This document shows, in pieces, positions 9,521 to 16,634 of a stretch of 64,000 nt of DNA (positions are counted from its first letter, which is position 1; every line of letters begins with the position of its first letter). The position numbers were made by a program, and so were the translations under genes. The notes under the pieces were generated by a model. That model did not search any database and was not told the DNA's origin. It was given only the letters and a program-made list of their open reading frames with translations. The stretch comes from Mycolicibacterium neworleansense (lineage in GTDB: Bacteria > Actinomycetota > Actinomycetes > Mycobacteriales > Mycobacteriaceae): NCBI RefSeq assembly GCF_001245615.1, contig NZ_CWKH01000003.1, forward strand, positions 620,001 to 684,000, read 5' to 3'.

Positions 9521-10011
9521 GCTGACTTCACCCGGCAGGTGACGTCGGCTTCTGAGTGAGTGGACGATTGTTCGTCGCGCACAACACCATTGACCAACAT
9601 CCGGCAGCCGACCTGACCACCGTTGACCTGTGCCGACATGCTGCCGGACACGACGGTCAGCGTGCTCGTCTCAGTGTGCGACCACGGCAGTTCGGTGAGA
9701 TCCACCTTGTGCGGATGCCCGTCGATGTCGACGTAACTCACGATCCCGCCGTTGCCGATGGTCCCGAACAACTCATAGGTGAGCTGTTTGGGTGTGAACT
9801 GCTCGGGCGCCTGCGCGGCGAGGACCGAAGGCACCGGCCCCGGCTCGGACATCTGATGCACCTTCCAGACGCCGAACCCTCCCACTCCGAGGGCGATGAC
9901 GGTGACCAGCGGCAGCCAACCGTTTTCCAGGATGGTCAGGCTGGGCGATCGACGTCCGACTCTGTGGAGTTCTCGATCGCCACGCCCGCTCGCGGGTTGT
10001 TCGCCGATCAT
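9517..10011 (-). CDS. MmpS family transport accessory protein
   Basis: A 164-residue MmpS protein: a short cytoplasmic N-terminus, one transmembrane helix at about residues 31-49, and a periplasmic beta-sandwich domain with paired Cys residues in VGCRMLVNG and VTCRVKSA. It starts at the ATG at 10011 and overlaps mmpL. MmpS proteins act with the adjacent MmpL in export. The gene is divergent from a MarR regulator, an arrangement like mmpS5-mmpL5 with Rv0678, although the regulator here does not look like an Rv0678 orthologue. Confidence 0.9.
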   Translation of the reverse strand: MIGEQPASGRGDRELHRVGRRSPSLTILENGWLPLVTVIALGVGGFGVWKVHQMSEPGPVPSVLAAQAPEQFTPKQLTYELFGTIGNGGIVSYVDIDGHPHKVDLTELPWSHTETSTLTVVSGSMSAQVNGGQVGCRMLVNGVVRDEQSSTHSEADVTCRVKSA

Positions 10012-10021
10012 GAGGGAAATC

Positions 10022-10034
10022 TATATCGCATATA
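10022..10034. promoter_or_regulatory. Short A/T inverted repeat in the mmpS-marR divergent promoter region
   Basis: TATAT and ATATA arms flank CGC, 11-23 bases upstream of the mmpS start, inside the 246-base divergent intergenic region. A/T-rich short palindromes are common MarR operators, so this is a candidate site for the divergent MarR protein. The arms are only five bases, so chance is not excluded. Confidence 0.35.
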
Positions 10035-10257
10035 TGAACTAACTATCAAGACGTCCGCAGCCCTTTTCAGACATTCACAGCAGGCTGGCAGGTTCGTTGC
10101 GGAAGGCAGCAACCGCGCTCAATGCCGATATTTCCATTGCTAAAGGGGTATTTCCCGACGCGCCAAGCTCCCGGACACGGCGAACCAGCGCGCCCCGAAC
10201 CGACCTCGCGGCCCGCCCATATCCACATTTACTTCCTGTCGATGATATAAATGCGCC

Positions 10258-10728
10258 GTGACCAGCACTCCCACCGACAGCAGCGTGGAAGCGATCTCGG
10301 CGATGCTCGTGGCGAGCGCCGACCTGATGTGGCGGCATCTCGCCGACCGCAAGGGGCTGAGCGCAAGCGCGACGCTGGTTCTGGTGCGCCTCAACCGGGA
10401 GGGTCCGATGCGGGTCACCGCACTCGCCGAGGCGGAGGGCGCCAGCCAATCCGGCATGACCCAGCTGGTGCAACGCCTGGAAAGCCAAGGGCTGCTGGAG
10501 CGTTGCAACGATCCCGACGATGGCCGCGCGTGCCTGGTAAAGGTCAGCGAGGGCGGCCGGCGCCTGTGGGAGGAACGTGCCGTTGTCCGCAAGCAACGCA
10601 TCGCCGAGTTGTTGGCCGGATTGCCAGAGGACGACCAGACCACGCTGTGGCTGGCCGCACAGGTCGCGGCCCGGCTGGTCGATCAGATGCGCGAGATCGC
10701 CGACTCCCCCGACCTCGCCGACGGATAG
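10258..10728 (+). CDS. MarR family transcriptional regulator
   Basis: A 156-residue MarR winged-helix protein. The DNA-binding region spans about residues 35-100: MRVTALAEAEGASQSGMTQLVQRLE is the recognition helix region, followed by the wing with NDPDDGRACLVKVSEGG. Flanking helices would form the dimer interface. It starts at GTG 10258 and diverges from mmpS-mmpL and the small membrane gene, so it probably represses that operon and itself, releasing DNA on binding a small lipophilic molecule. The regulatory target is inferred from position only. Confidence 0.85.
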   Translation: MTSTPTDSSVEAISAMLVASADLMWRHLADRKGLSASATLVLVRLNREGPMRVTALAEAEGASQSGMTQLVQRLESQGLLERCNDPDDGRACLVKVSEGGRRLWEERAVVRKQRIAELLAGLPEDDQTTLWLAAQVAARLVDQMREIADSPDLADG

Positions 10729-10854
10729 GGTGATGACTGAGACCCTCACACGTCGACGATCACACCGGCCCCCATCGCTGCGAACCCCGGAAAGCACGTA
10801 GTCCCGGCCCGCACCGGTGCTACGTTGACGCCGATCCCCCAGGAGGCGAACGCA

Positions 10855-11322
10855 ATGGCCATGGAAGGCTCGGTAACCGTGCGGATGGCCGCGCCGGCGG
10901 ACCGCATCTGGGATCTCATCGCCGACGTGCGCAACACCGGCAAGTTCTCCCCGGAGGTGATGGAGGCCGAGTGGCTGGGTGGGGCGACCGGTCCCGCGCT
11001 CGGCGCGCGGTTCCGCGGGCACGTCAAGCGCAACGAGATCGGGCCCGTTTACTGGACGACCTGTGAAGTGACAGCCTGCGACCCCGGCCGCGAATTCGGC
11101 TTCACGGTCCTCGTCGGGGACCGGTCGGTCAACAACTGGCACTACCGGTTGGAGCCGGCCGGGTCCGACACCGACGTCACCGAATCGTTCCGGATGACAC
11201 CGGGAGCGTTCACCACCGTGTTCTCACTGCTCGGTGGGCAACTGCGCACCCGTCGCAATGTTCGCGACATGCGCAAGACGCTGGAACGGATCAAGGCCGT
11301 CGTGGAGGCCTCGGGGCAATAG
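10855..11322 (+). CDS. SRPBCC (START/polyketide cyclase-like) family protein
   Basis: A 155-residue SRPBCC protein. The opening segment MEGSVTVRMAAPADRIWDLIADVRNTGKFSPEV is the typical first strand and helix pair of the family, and the C-terminal helix follows RRNVRDMRKTLERIK. These small soluble proteins have a deep hydrophobic pocket and bind or act on lipophilic ligands; the ligand is unknown here. The start is ATG 10855 with the ribosome site AGGAGG at 10841-10846; an upstream in-frame ATG at 10825 would precede that site and is rejected. Confidence 0.82.
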   Translation: MAMEGSVTVRMAAPADRIWDLIADVRNTGKFSPEVMEAEWLGGATGPALGARFRGHVKRNEIGPVYWTTCEVTACDPGREFGFTVLVGDRSVNNWHYRLEPAGSDTDVTESFRMTPGAFTTVFSLLGGQLRTRRNVRDMRKTLERIKAVVEASGQ

Positions 11323-11454
11323 TTCCCCTAGTCGCCGCCGGAGGGTGGCGATGCCATCCGGAATTTAGTTATGCTTAATATTGCTTAGGCATACATACCG
11401 GGGGTCGATCATCGGCGCCCGAGCATCTGGAAATCACGCGGTCGGGAGTGATGT

Positions 11455-11470
11455 GACCAGGTCACTGGTC
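11455..11470. promoter_or_regulatory. Inverted repeat GACCAG-gtca-CTGGTC upstream of the RsdA-like gene
   Basis: Perfect six-base arms separated by four bases lie 19-34 bases upstream of the ATG at 11489 and just before the ribosome site AAGGAGG (11477-11483). It could be an operator or a small 5' hairpin affecting translation. An A/T-rich stretch with possible promoter elements lies further upstream around 11365-11395. Confidence 0.35.
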
Positions 11471-11488
11471 GTCATCAAGGAGGTCGAC

Positions 11489-13606
11489 ATGACTGCGCTC
11501 GTGCCCCCACCCCTCGACCTGAGGTCCCTGCAGCCCGCTGAGCCGCTGCCGCGGCGACGCAGGCTCATCCCCCGGTCACGCCGAGGCAAGTCGGCCATCG
11601 CGGGTGGATTGGTGGTGCTTCTCGTCGCCGGGCTGCTGGGCGCGACGTACACCACCTCGCCGGGAGGCACCTTGTGGGGCGTTCAGAAGGCGATCTTCCC
11701 CGACCACGCGCAAGAGGTTGCCCTGGCAGCCGTCGTCAATGACTTGAAGAAGGCACAGGACATCCTCGGGAGCGGCCAGCAGCCGACACCGGATCAGCTG
11801 ACCGACGCGCGCACGGCACTCAATCAAGCCAAGCAGGACCTGGACTACCTGGCGCCGTCACCTGAGCGAACCAGTCTGCAGAACCTCTATCTTCAACTGA
11901 CACAACAACTCCTGCAGTACACACCCGAGTCAGTGCTACAACTCGCGCCGTTGCCCGCGCCACCCGAGGCACCGCCTGCGGCACCGCAGGTGCCTGACGC
12001 GGTGCTGACGACCGGGTCCGCGCCGACCTGGGGGTACCCGGGCGCGGCTGGGAACGACTTCATCCCACCGCCGCCCGATGTTCCCCTCGCCCCGGCGGCG
12101 GACTGGCCCCAGCCGGTTGATCCGCCGTTGACTCCGAACCTCGGGTACCTGGGTTACTACGACCCGTCCTGGGGGCAGCTCTACGGATACAACTCCTACG
12201 ACTGGTACAACTACGGCCTCGGTGGCTACAACCGGTACGGCTTCGATTTCCTGGGCTTTGACCGCTGGGGTTATGACCGCTGGGGTTACGACCGCTGGGG
12301 CTACGACCGGTGGGGCTACAACTGGGCCGGCTACAACTGGGCGGGTTATGACCGCCATGGCTGGGACCGCAACGGCTGCAACGAATGGGGCCAGCGCCGC
12401 GATCACCCGGGTGACCCACGCAGGCAGGACTGGTACGACCGCCATCACCCGTACAAGCAGTACTACCAGTGGAAGTTCCATATCCACGATCCGGTGTACC
12501 GCCGCACGCAGTGGAACAAGGCCCACGGTTTCAACCCAGATCGGTACCGCGACTGGAACCGGAACCGGGATTGGCACAATCCGCGCCACCGCGACTGGGC
12601 GCGCCTCCCGAACCCAGTGGTCAAGGTGGACATCCGCGTCTCCTCCCCCGTGGTGAACCTCAATGCCTCACTGTCACAGTTCATCTCCGACGACAAGGCG
12701 ACGGCCACCTCTGGGCCGTTGATGAAGAGCCTCGCCGACAAATCCACCCGCGACTTCACCAGGGAGCTCTCCCCGCGGCGTGCCACCCTCACCGGGCCCC
12801 CGCTGGAGTCGGCGCTGCTCAAGCGACCCGACACAGAAACCACGAACCGCGAGACATCAGTGGCACCACCGGCATTGACGGCTCCTGTGCCGTCGACACC
12901 GCCGTCGAAAGTGGCACCCGGTTTCAACGCACCCGAACTTGATCCGGTGCCCGCCTACTCACCGCCGACCGCCGACAACCCGCGGGGCAAGCGGCAGCCG
13001 CGACCGGACGGCATCTCGCCGGGAACGGACTCCAATCCGTCCTCTGGCGAGACGGCAGTCCCGCCGAAGGCGGACGACCGGGACCATGGCGGGGACCCGT
13101 CGTCCGCACCGAAGCCGTCGACAGCCGACGCCCCTGCAGAGGCGCCGCCGTCCGCACCGAAACCGGTTACCCCACCCAGCCCTGAGGCCACATCTCCCCG
13201 TGAGGACTCGGCACCTCAGCCGGACAAGCCCGTTCGTGAGGCCCCCGCGCCGCAACCACCCGCGCAGGAGGCGCCGGCCCCCGAGGAGCCGTCCCGGCAG
13301 CGCAGCGCACCGGAGACTCCTGCTCCTGAGTCCCCGATCCAGCAGGCGCCGGTCCAACAGGCCCCGGTCCAGCAGGCGCCTCGGCAGGAACCGCCTGCCC
13401 GGCAAGAACCACCCTCGTACCAGGCGCCGGTCCAGCAGGCGCCGGTCCGAGAGGCACCGCCTTCACATGAGGCTCCCGTTCGGCAGCGGCCCGAGCGGCA
13501 GGCACCGCCCGCACGCGAGGCTCCGCGGTCCGATCCGGGTCCACGTCAGGCGCCCGAACAGCCAAGGACAAAGGCACCCAAGTGTTCGACATTTCCGATG
13601 TGTTGA
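11489..13606 (+). CDS. Membrane-anchored protein with RsdA-like extracytoplasmic domain, YDRWG tandem repeats and Pro/Gln/Ala-rich tail
   Basis: The 705-residue protein has a short basic cytoplasmic N-terminus (RRRRLIPRSRRGK), one TM helix at about residues 36-53, and an outer region opening with SPGGTLWGVQKAIFPDHAQ. From memory this pattern, followed by a helical segment (about residues 66-140), resembles the part of anti-sigma-D factor RsdA that lies outside the membrane, but the cytoplasmic sigma-binding domain is absent. Residues 257-296 are eight pentapeptides of YDRWG type. The last ~280 residues are low-complexity and rich in Pro, Gln and Ala (QQAPV repeats). The start is ATG 11489 after AAGGAGG. 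The role is unknown; a cell-wall or envelope-spanning structural role is possible. Confidence 0.75.
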   Translation: MTALVPPPLDLRSLQPAEPLPRRRRLIPRSRRGKSAIAGGLVVLLVAGLLGATYTTSPGGTLWGVQKAIFPDHAQEVALAAVVNDLKKAQDILGSGQQPTPDQLTDARTALNQAKQDLDYLAPSPERTSLQNLYLQLTQQLLQYTPESVLQLAPLPAPPEAPPAAPQVPDAVLTTGSAPTWGYPGAAGNDFIPPPPDVPLAPAADWPQPVDPPLTPNLGYLGYYDPSWGQLYGYNSYDWYNYGLGGYNRYGFDFLGFDRWGYDRWGYDRWGYDRWGYNWAGYNWAGYDRHGWDRNGCNEWGQRRDHPGDPRRQDWYDRHHPYKQYYQWKFHIHDPVYRRTQWNKAHGFNPDRYRDWNRNRDWHNPRHRDWARLPNPVVKVDIRVSSPVVNLNASLSQFISDDKATATSGPLMKSLADKSTRDFTRELSPRRATLTGPPLESALLKRPDTETTNRETSVAPPALTAPVPSTPPSKVAPGFNAPELDPVPAYSPPTADNPRGKRQPRPDGISPGTDSNPSSGETAVPPKADDRDHGGDPSSAPKPSTADAPAEAPPSAPKPVTPPSPEATSPREDSAPQPDKPVREAPAPQPPAQEAPAPEEPSRQRSAPETPAPESPIQQAPVQQAPVQQAPRQEPPARQEPPSYQAPVQQAPVREAPPSHEAPVRQRPERQAPPAREAPRSDPGPRQAPEQPRTKAPKCSTFPMC
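12257..12376 (+). repeat. Eight tandem 15-bp units encoding YDRWG-type pentapeptides
   Basis: The units read FDRWG, YDRWG three times, YNWAG twice, YDRHG and WDRNG. The middle DNA copies differ mostly at third codon positions (ggt/ggc, tat/tac), so the peptide is conserved more than the DNA. Degenerate Tyr/Trp/Gly units continue upstream (GGYNRYGFDFLG). This would be a Tyr/Trp-rich extracytoplasmic segment. Confidence 0.9.
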
Positions 13607-13726
13607 GCATGGGTGTCCGATGAGGACCAGGTGCGATGGCCCCGATTCCACCGATTCACCGTCCGCCAACTAGCATGAATCGTCCCTGTGGGTTTTCGAC
13701 GCCTGTTTTCCTTCGGCAGGTCCCTC

Positions 13727-13799
13727 GCCCCCGTAGCTCAGGGGATAGAGCACGGCTCTCCTAAAGCCGGTGTCGCAGGTTCGAATCCTGCCGGGGGCA
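13727..13799 (+). tRNA. tRNA-Arg (anticodon CCT)
   Basis: A full cloverleaf can be folded. The acceptor stem is GCCCCCG (13727-13733) with CGGGGGC (13792-13798) and discriminator A. The D-arm is GCTC/GAGC. The anticodon stem is CGGCT (13753-13757) with AGCCG (13765-13769), around the loop CTCCTAA with anticodon CCT at 13760-13762. The T-arm is GCAGG TTCGAAT CCTGC. CCA is not encoded. Its 3' end is the attachment site of the element that follows. Confidence 0.96.
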
Positions 13800-13801
13800 C
13801 T
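13776..13801 (+). repeat. attL: 26-bp direct repeat at the tRNA-Arg 3' end
   Basis: This copy is part of the intact tRNA gene: T-arm, acceptor strand and two to three bases beyond (CAGGTTCGAATCCTGCCG, then GGGGCACT). It is identical to the copy at 16512-16537. Confidence 0.92.
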
Positions 13802-14169
13802 TAACTGAAAATCAAATACCCGCAGCTAGCGGGCTATTTAGAAGGTAGCGAGCGCAAGCCGCGTGCTCTGCGCGTGCTTTCAAGCTACCGACACCACGCG
13901 GGCAGACCGTTAGCCACAGCTACCCCACCACAGCGCCGGCGGCTCCCCAGGGGGATTCAGTTAATAACAGGATATGCACGTTTCCTACCAATTCGGGTTA
14001 GGATATTTCACATGGCCTAGCCCGCCATGGATACGCAACGGTCGCGCAGTGTTTTGAATCAGTGGGTATTCAACCACTTCCACGAATCACTAAAAACCGC
14101 AGAACGCACAAAACCGTGTTCCACCTAGAGCGTTGGCTACCACCACAAACCAACGCAAAAGGGTACACA
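13802..14169. other. Gene-less left end of the integrated element
   Basis: No plausible coding frame was seen in these 368 bases. A hairpin follows the tRNA at 13814-13839: CCCGC (13819-13823), loop AGCTA, GCGGG (13829-13833), extended by AAATA (13814-13818) and TATTT (13835-13839) around one bulged base. It could terminate the tRNA transcript. A longer inverted repeat GGTAGC (13844-13849)/GCTACC (13884-13889) lies just downstream. The rest is moderate-GC sequence without recognised signals; it may hold the promoter of the broken excisionase. Confidence 0.5.
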
Positions 14170-14309
14170 ATGACTGAAAAACTGCCATCACTCAAAGAAG
14201 CCGCGCAGTACGCAACTACATAGCGCGGGGCAGATTGAAATCTCTGCGGGTTGGGCCAAAGCTGATCAAGTTCCGCAAAGCCGACCTGGACAAGTTTATT
14301 GACCGGTGA
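14170..14309 (+). pseudogene. Excisionase (MerR-like HTH, Xis) pseudogene with internal deletion
   Basis: The first frame gives MTEKLPSLKEAAQYATT and then a stop. A second frame gives NYIARGRLKSLRVGPKLIKF followed by RKADLDKFIDR and a TGA at 14307-14309. Together these are the two ends of a small excise/HTH_17 protein. The helix-turn part between AAQYA and NYIARG is missing, and the reading frame shifts there. The likely cause is a short deletion in a ~55-65 codon gene. It would have directed excision together with the integrase encoded near the right end. Confidence 0.78.
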
Positions 14310-14312
14310 GTG

Positions 14313-15044
14313 CTAATCCCGCTCAATGGTAATGAATTCCAACGCTAACATCGCAAGGGCAATGCACGTAATCAGTGTAACCACAACTGCGAGTGATGTG
14401 CTGTTGCTTCCGAACCCTTGAACTGCGGAAGAGACACCGATTACGATACCGGCACCCAACCCCATTGCGGCAAGCCCAGATAGCACATCAAAAATGATTT
14501 GCTTTCTATCGCGCTCTCGATAAACAGCAGACGGTCTCGTCTGACCATCAAGCCGACCGGAAACCAATAAGCGATCAGATACGCCACCGTCATAAATCAA
14601 CCGAAGCTCGAACCAATCATGAGCATTGAGCGTTTTTAGTTCCAGTTCGAGTTGGCCCGTTGTTGCATCTCTGTCGAAATGCACAAGGTCCATAGCTGAT
14701 CCATTCATGAGCTTGGTATCTAGCAACTTGGCCTGTCCTCGTGAAATCGTGAATTTAGTCAGCACGTCGGCCGGTCGAATGACTTGCTTGCCGGTATTCT
14801 TCAATCGTACGAATGTAACACGTGGATCAGAAACCGACTCATCGAAATATGTGACTTTCAAGTGATGCGGCCGGTCACTGCCAGAGAATATTGGCGTATC
14901 CGACATCACACGGTAATCCAAGTGCTTTGAATCTTTGTCCCTGTGGCGAAGGAATAAGGTGATGCAGGTAGCGAGGATGAACAATCCCACCGCCACAGCA
15001 ACACCAGGAAACCAAGGGTTGCGCTCAATGAAGCTCTCAGCCAT
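14313..15044 (-). CDS. Three-TM membrane protein of the integrated element, function unknown
   Basis: I do not recognise this 243-residue protein. It has an N-terminal TM helix (about residues 12-32), a soluble domain of about 150 residues rich in beta-type patterns (RVTFVRLKNTGKQVI, ELKTLNAHDWFELRLIYDGG), and two C-terminal TM helices (about 190-212 and 218-240). The ATG at 15044 is preferred over a GTG at 15050. The lower GC and the position between att repeats mark it as cargo of the element. A superinfection-exclusion or defence role is conceivable but not shown. Confidence 0.65.
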   Translation of the reverse strand: MAESFIERNPWFPGVAVAVGLFILATCITLFLRHRDKDSKHLDYRVMSDTPIFSGSDRPHHLKVTYFDESVSDPRVTFVRLKNTGKQVIRPADVLTKFTISRGQAKLLDTKLMNGSAMDLVHFDRDATTGQLELELKTLNAHDWFELRLIYDGGVSDRLLVSGRLDGQTRPSAVYRERDRKQIIFDVLSGLAAMGLGAGIVIGVSSAVQGFGSNSTSLAVVVTLITCIALAMLALEFITIERD

Positions 15045-15341
15045 TAACACGGCTCAAACTTAACTGACGCAACCGACAGCCCCCACGCAGACGCGCACAA
15101 CACAGTGAGGCAACGCCGTTGCCGAACCAAAAACCAACGCGACAGCAAGCCCGCCACCCAAAGCCAGCCACGAACCAACAACGCACGGCGGACACACGTT
15201 TGAGTGCAGATGAGCATTGCAACCCCCCGGTGTCGCCTGCGTTTGACCGTTGAACGTTTCACCTGCGTGTTTGGTTCTACCCCGTCAGGTTGCAGGCCTG
15301 CCACATGGGGAACCATCTGCAGTTTTACTGACAGGGGATCG

Positions 15342-15821
15342 TTACAACCATTTGTCCCGCAACGCTTGTTGTTGTTGCGCGTCAAGCTTCTCGATCCGTC
15401 TGTTTCGCTCCACCTTGGCACGGTCATATGCTCTGCTCGCGCTTGCGTGGAACACGAAACCTGCCAACGTGGAGACGATTACGGCGGGGGGGGGGATGTG
15501 CAACTTGTATTCGAAGAAGAACAGCGTCCAGCTGATATAAAACCCCATCGACGAACAGTAGAAAAGGATCGTATAGCGTCTGGCCGATTTGCTTGACGGG
15601 CTCAGTTCTAGTTCAAGGTCTGAGAGTTCCCGAAATATCAAGCGCTGCACAGTGTGTAGTGGATCGTCAATGGTCTGAGAATTCTGTATCTCTACGAGAT
15701 TTTTTAGACGCTCCACTCGCTTGTTTAGCGTATTGCTTACCGCAAAGTACCCCGCAATGACGGCAGCAAGTACCGGGACCGTACCTAACGCGATCTTGAG
15801 CCAGATTGGGTCTCCCGTCAT
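15342..15821 (-). CDS. Small membrane protein of the integrated element with a ten-base C tract in its coding strand
   Basis: An unrecognised 159-residue protein with TM helices at about residues 10-28, 84-105 and 111-130, plus a charged C-terminal tail (RAKVERNRRIEKLDAQQQQ). It starts at ATG 15821. The coding strand contains ten consecutive C residues (15486-15495 on the plus strand as G), encoding IPPP in the loop between TM2 and TM3. One base lost or gained would truncate the protein, so the tract could be a slippage site or an assembly error point. It is separated by about 300 empty bases from the neighbouring membrane gene. Confidence 0.65.
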   Translation of the reverse strand: MTGDPIWLKIALGTVPVLAAVIAGYFAVSNTLNKRVERLKNLVEIQNSQTIDDPLHTVQRLIFRELSDLELELSPSSKSARRYTILFYCSSMGFYISWTLFFFEYKLHIPPPAVIVSTLAGFVFHASASRAYDRAKVERNRRIEKLDAQQQQALRDKWL

Positions 15822-15868
15822 GTTGGGGATTTTCCCATTCTGCTCGTTCGCGCTGGACAGACACGCCG

Positions 15869-16319
15869 CTACGCAGATTCGGCCAACTCTGACATGCGCT
15901 GCGCTAAAAGCGTCCGACGTTCATCCGTGGCCGCTGTGTACTGCATTGCCATGTGTGGAGTCGAATGGCCTAGGAACGCTTGGACCTCTGCCGCACTTGC
16001 ACCCACGTGAGACAGCATCGTTGCACCAAAATGACGCAGGTCGTGCAGATGGACACCAGGACGATTCATTGGCTAGCCAACCTTCGGCATTCATCTTGCT
16101 ATCGAACGTGCCGTCAGCCTTATGGCGCATGTTGTCCCTGCCGACATAGGACGCTTGATACTTCCCGCGTGGCAGCTTGCGCACCGTCCAACCACGGTGG
16201 CCCTTTTTGGTCCCTTTGTACTTGGGGTTGCGCGGCTTGGTTGCAACGTCCGATTGCTCATGTGCGTCTAAATCTTGGACGCTGCTTAGTTCCAACACGT
16301 TTCGGTTCCTCTGATTCAA
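15869..16319 (-). pseudogene. Tyrosine integrase pseudogene with large internal deletion
   Basis: Reading leftward, the first frame (from about 16319) gives an N-terminal integrase arm: KKGHRGWTVRKLPRGKYQAS, DGTFDSKMNAEGWLANE. At about 16070 the frame switches to the C-terminal catalytic end: HLHDLRHFGATMLSHVGASA, VQAFLGHSTPHMAMQYTAAT. The HxxR box, the late His and the Tyr nucleophile are present, but the core with the first catalytic Arg (about 200-250 residues) is absent. An internal deletion that also shifted the frame explains this. It matches mycobacteriophage/prophage tyrosine integrases in kind. Confidence 0.85.
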
Positions 16320-16634
16320 GATGTGAAATTGGTTCCTGACATACTGCGCGCGAACCTGCGGATTAACTACCCGCGTGCTCTTAACGTGCTTTCCATCGCT
16401 ATCAGCAAGGGTGCTCAGTTGCGCGTGTTGGTACGAAACCAGAGTGCCGTAATCGACGGTGCAGCAACGTAATTGCAGGTCACTCGGCTAGTTGGTGCGG
16501 CCCGCATCTGTCAGGTTCGAATCCTGCCGGGGGCACTCAGCTCGTGTATGACCTCGGATGAGGTTTCGTGACTCCCCGATCTTGTCGGCAGACCCCAGTA
16601 GCGTCATCGGCAGATCGACATCAGGGGGATATGG
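16320..16634. other. Gene-less stretch spanning the right end of the element
   Basis: These 315 bases contain attR (16512-16537) and no convincing gene. After attR, base composition returns to host-like GC. A purine-rich ribosome site (CAGGGGGAT, 16622-16630) serves the GTG start at 16635. TAGCGT near 16600 could be a -10 element, but I cannot place a promoter firmly. Confidence 0.5.
16512..16537 (+). repeat. attR: second copy of the 26-bp tRNA-Arg 3' end
   Basis: Exact copy of 13776-13801, but the flanks differ on both sides and no tRNA body precedes it. It marks the right boundary of the integrated element. Confidence 0.92.

Larger units (their letters stand above)
13776..16537. mobile_element. 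Decayed tRNA-Arg-integrated element (prophage-like remnant, ~2.7 kb)
   Basis: The 3' part of tRNA-Arg(CCT) is repeated exactly over 26 bases at 13776-13801 and 16512-16537, the hallmark of site-specific integration into a tRNA. Between the repeats lie a deleted excisionase gene, two minus-strand membrane-protein genes and an integrase with an internal deletion. The base composition is visibly lower in GC than the flanks. The element can no longer move by its own enzymes. Its small size suggests that large internal deletions removed the replication and structural genes. Confidence 0.88.

Noticed and set aside
10733..10801. 22-codon frame between the marR and SRPBCC genes
   Set aside because: Arg/Ser/Thr/Pro-rich, no ribosome site of note, and no context supporting a peptide.
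15051..15341. Possible genes in the gap between the two membrane-protein genes of the element
   Set aside because: Several open frames occur on both strands, but none has a ribosome site, a domain pattern or plausible composition.
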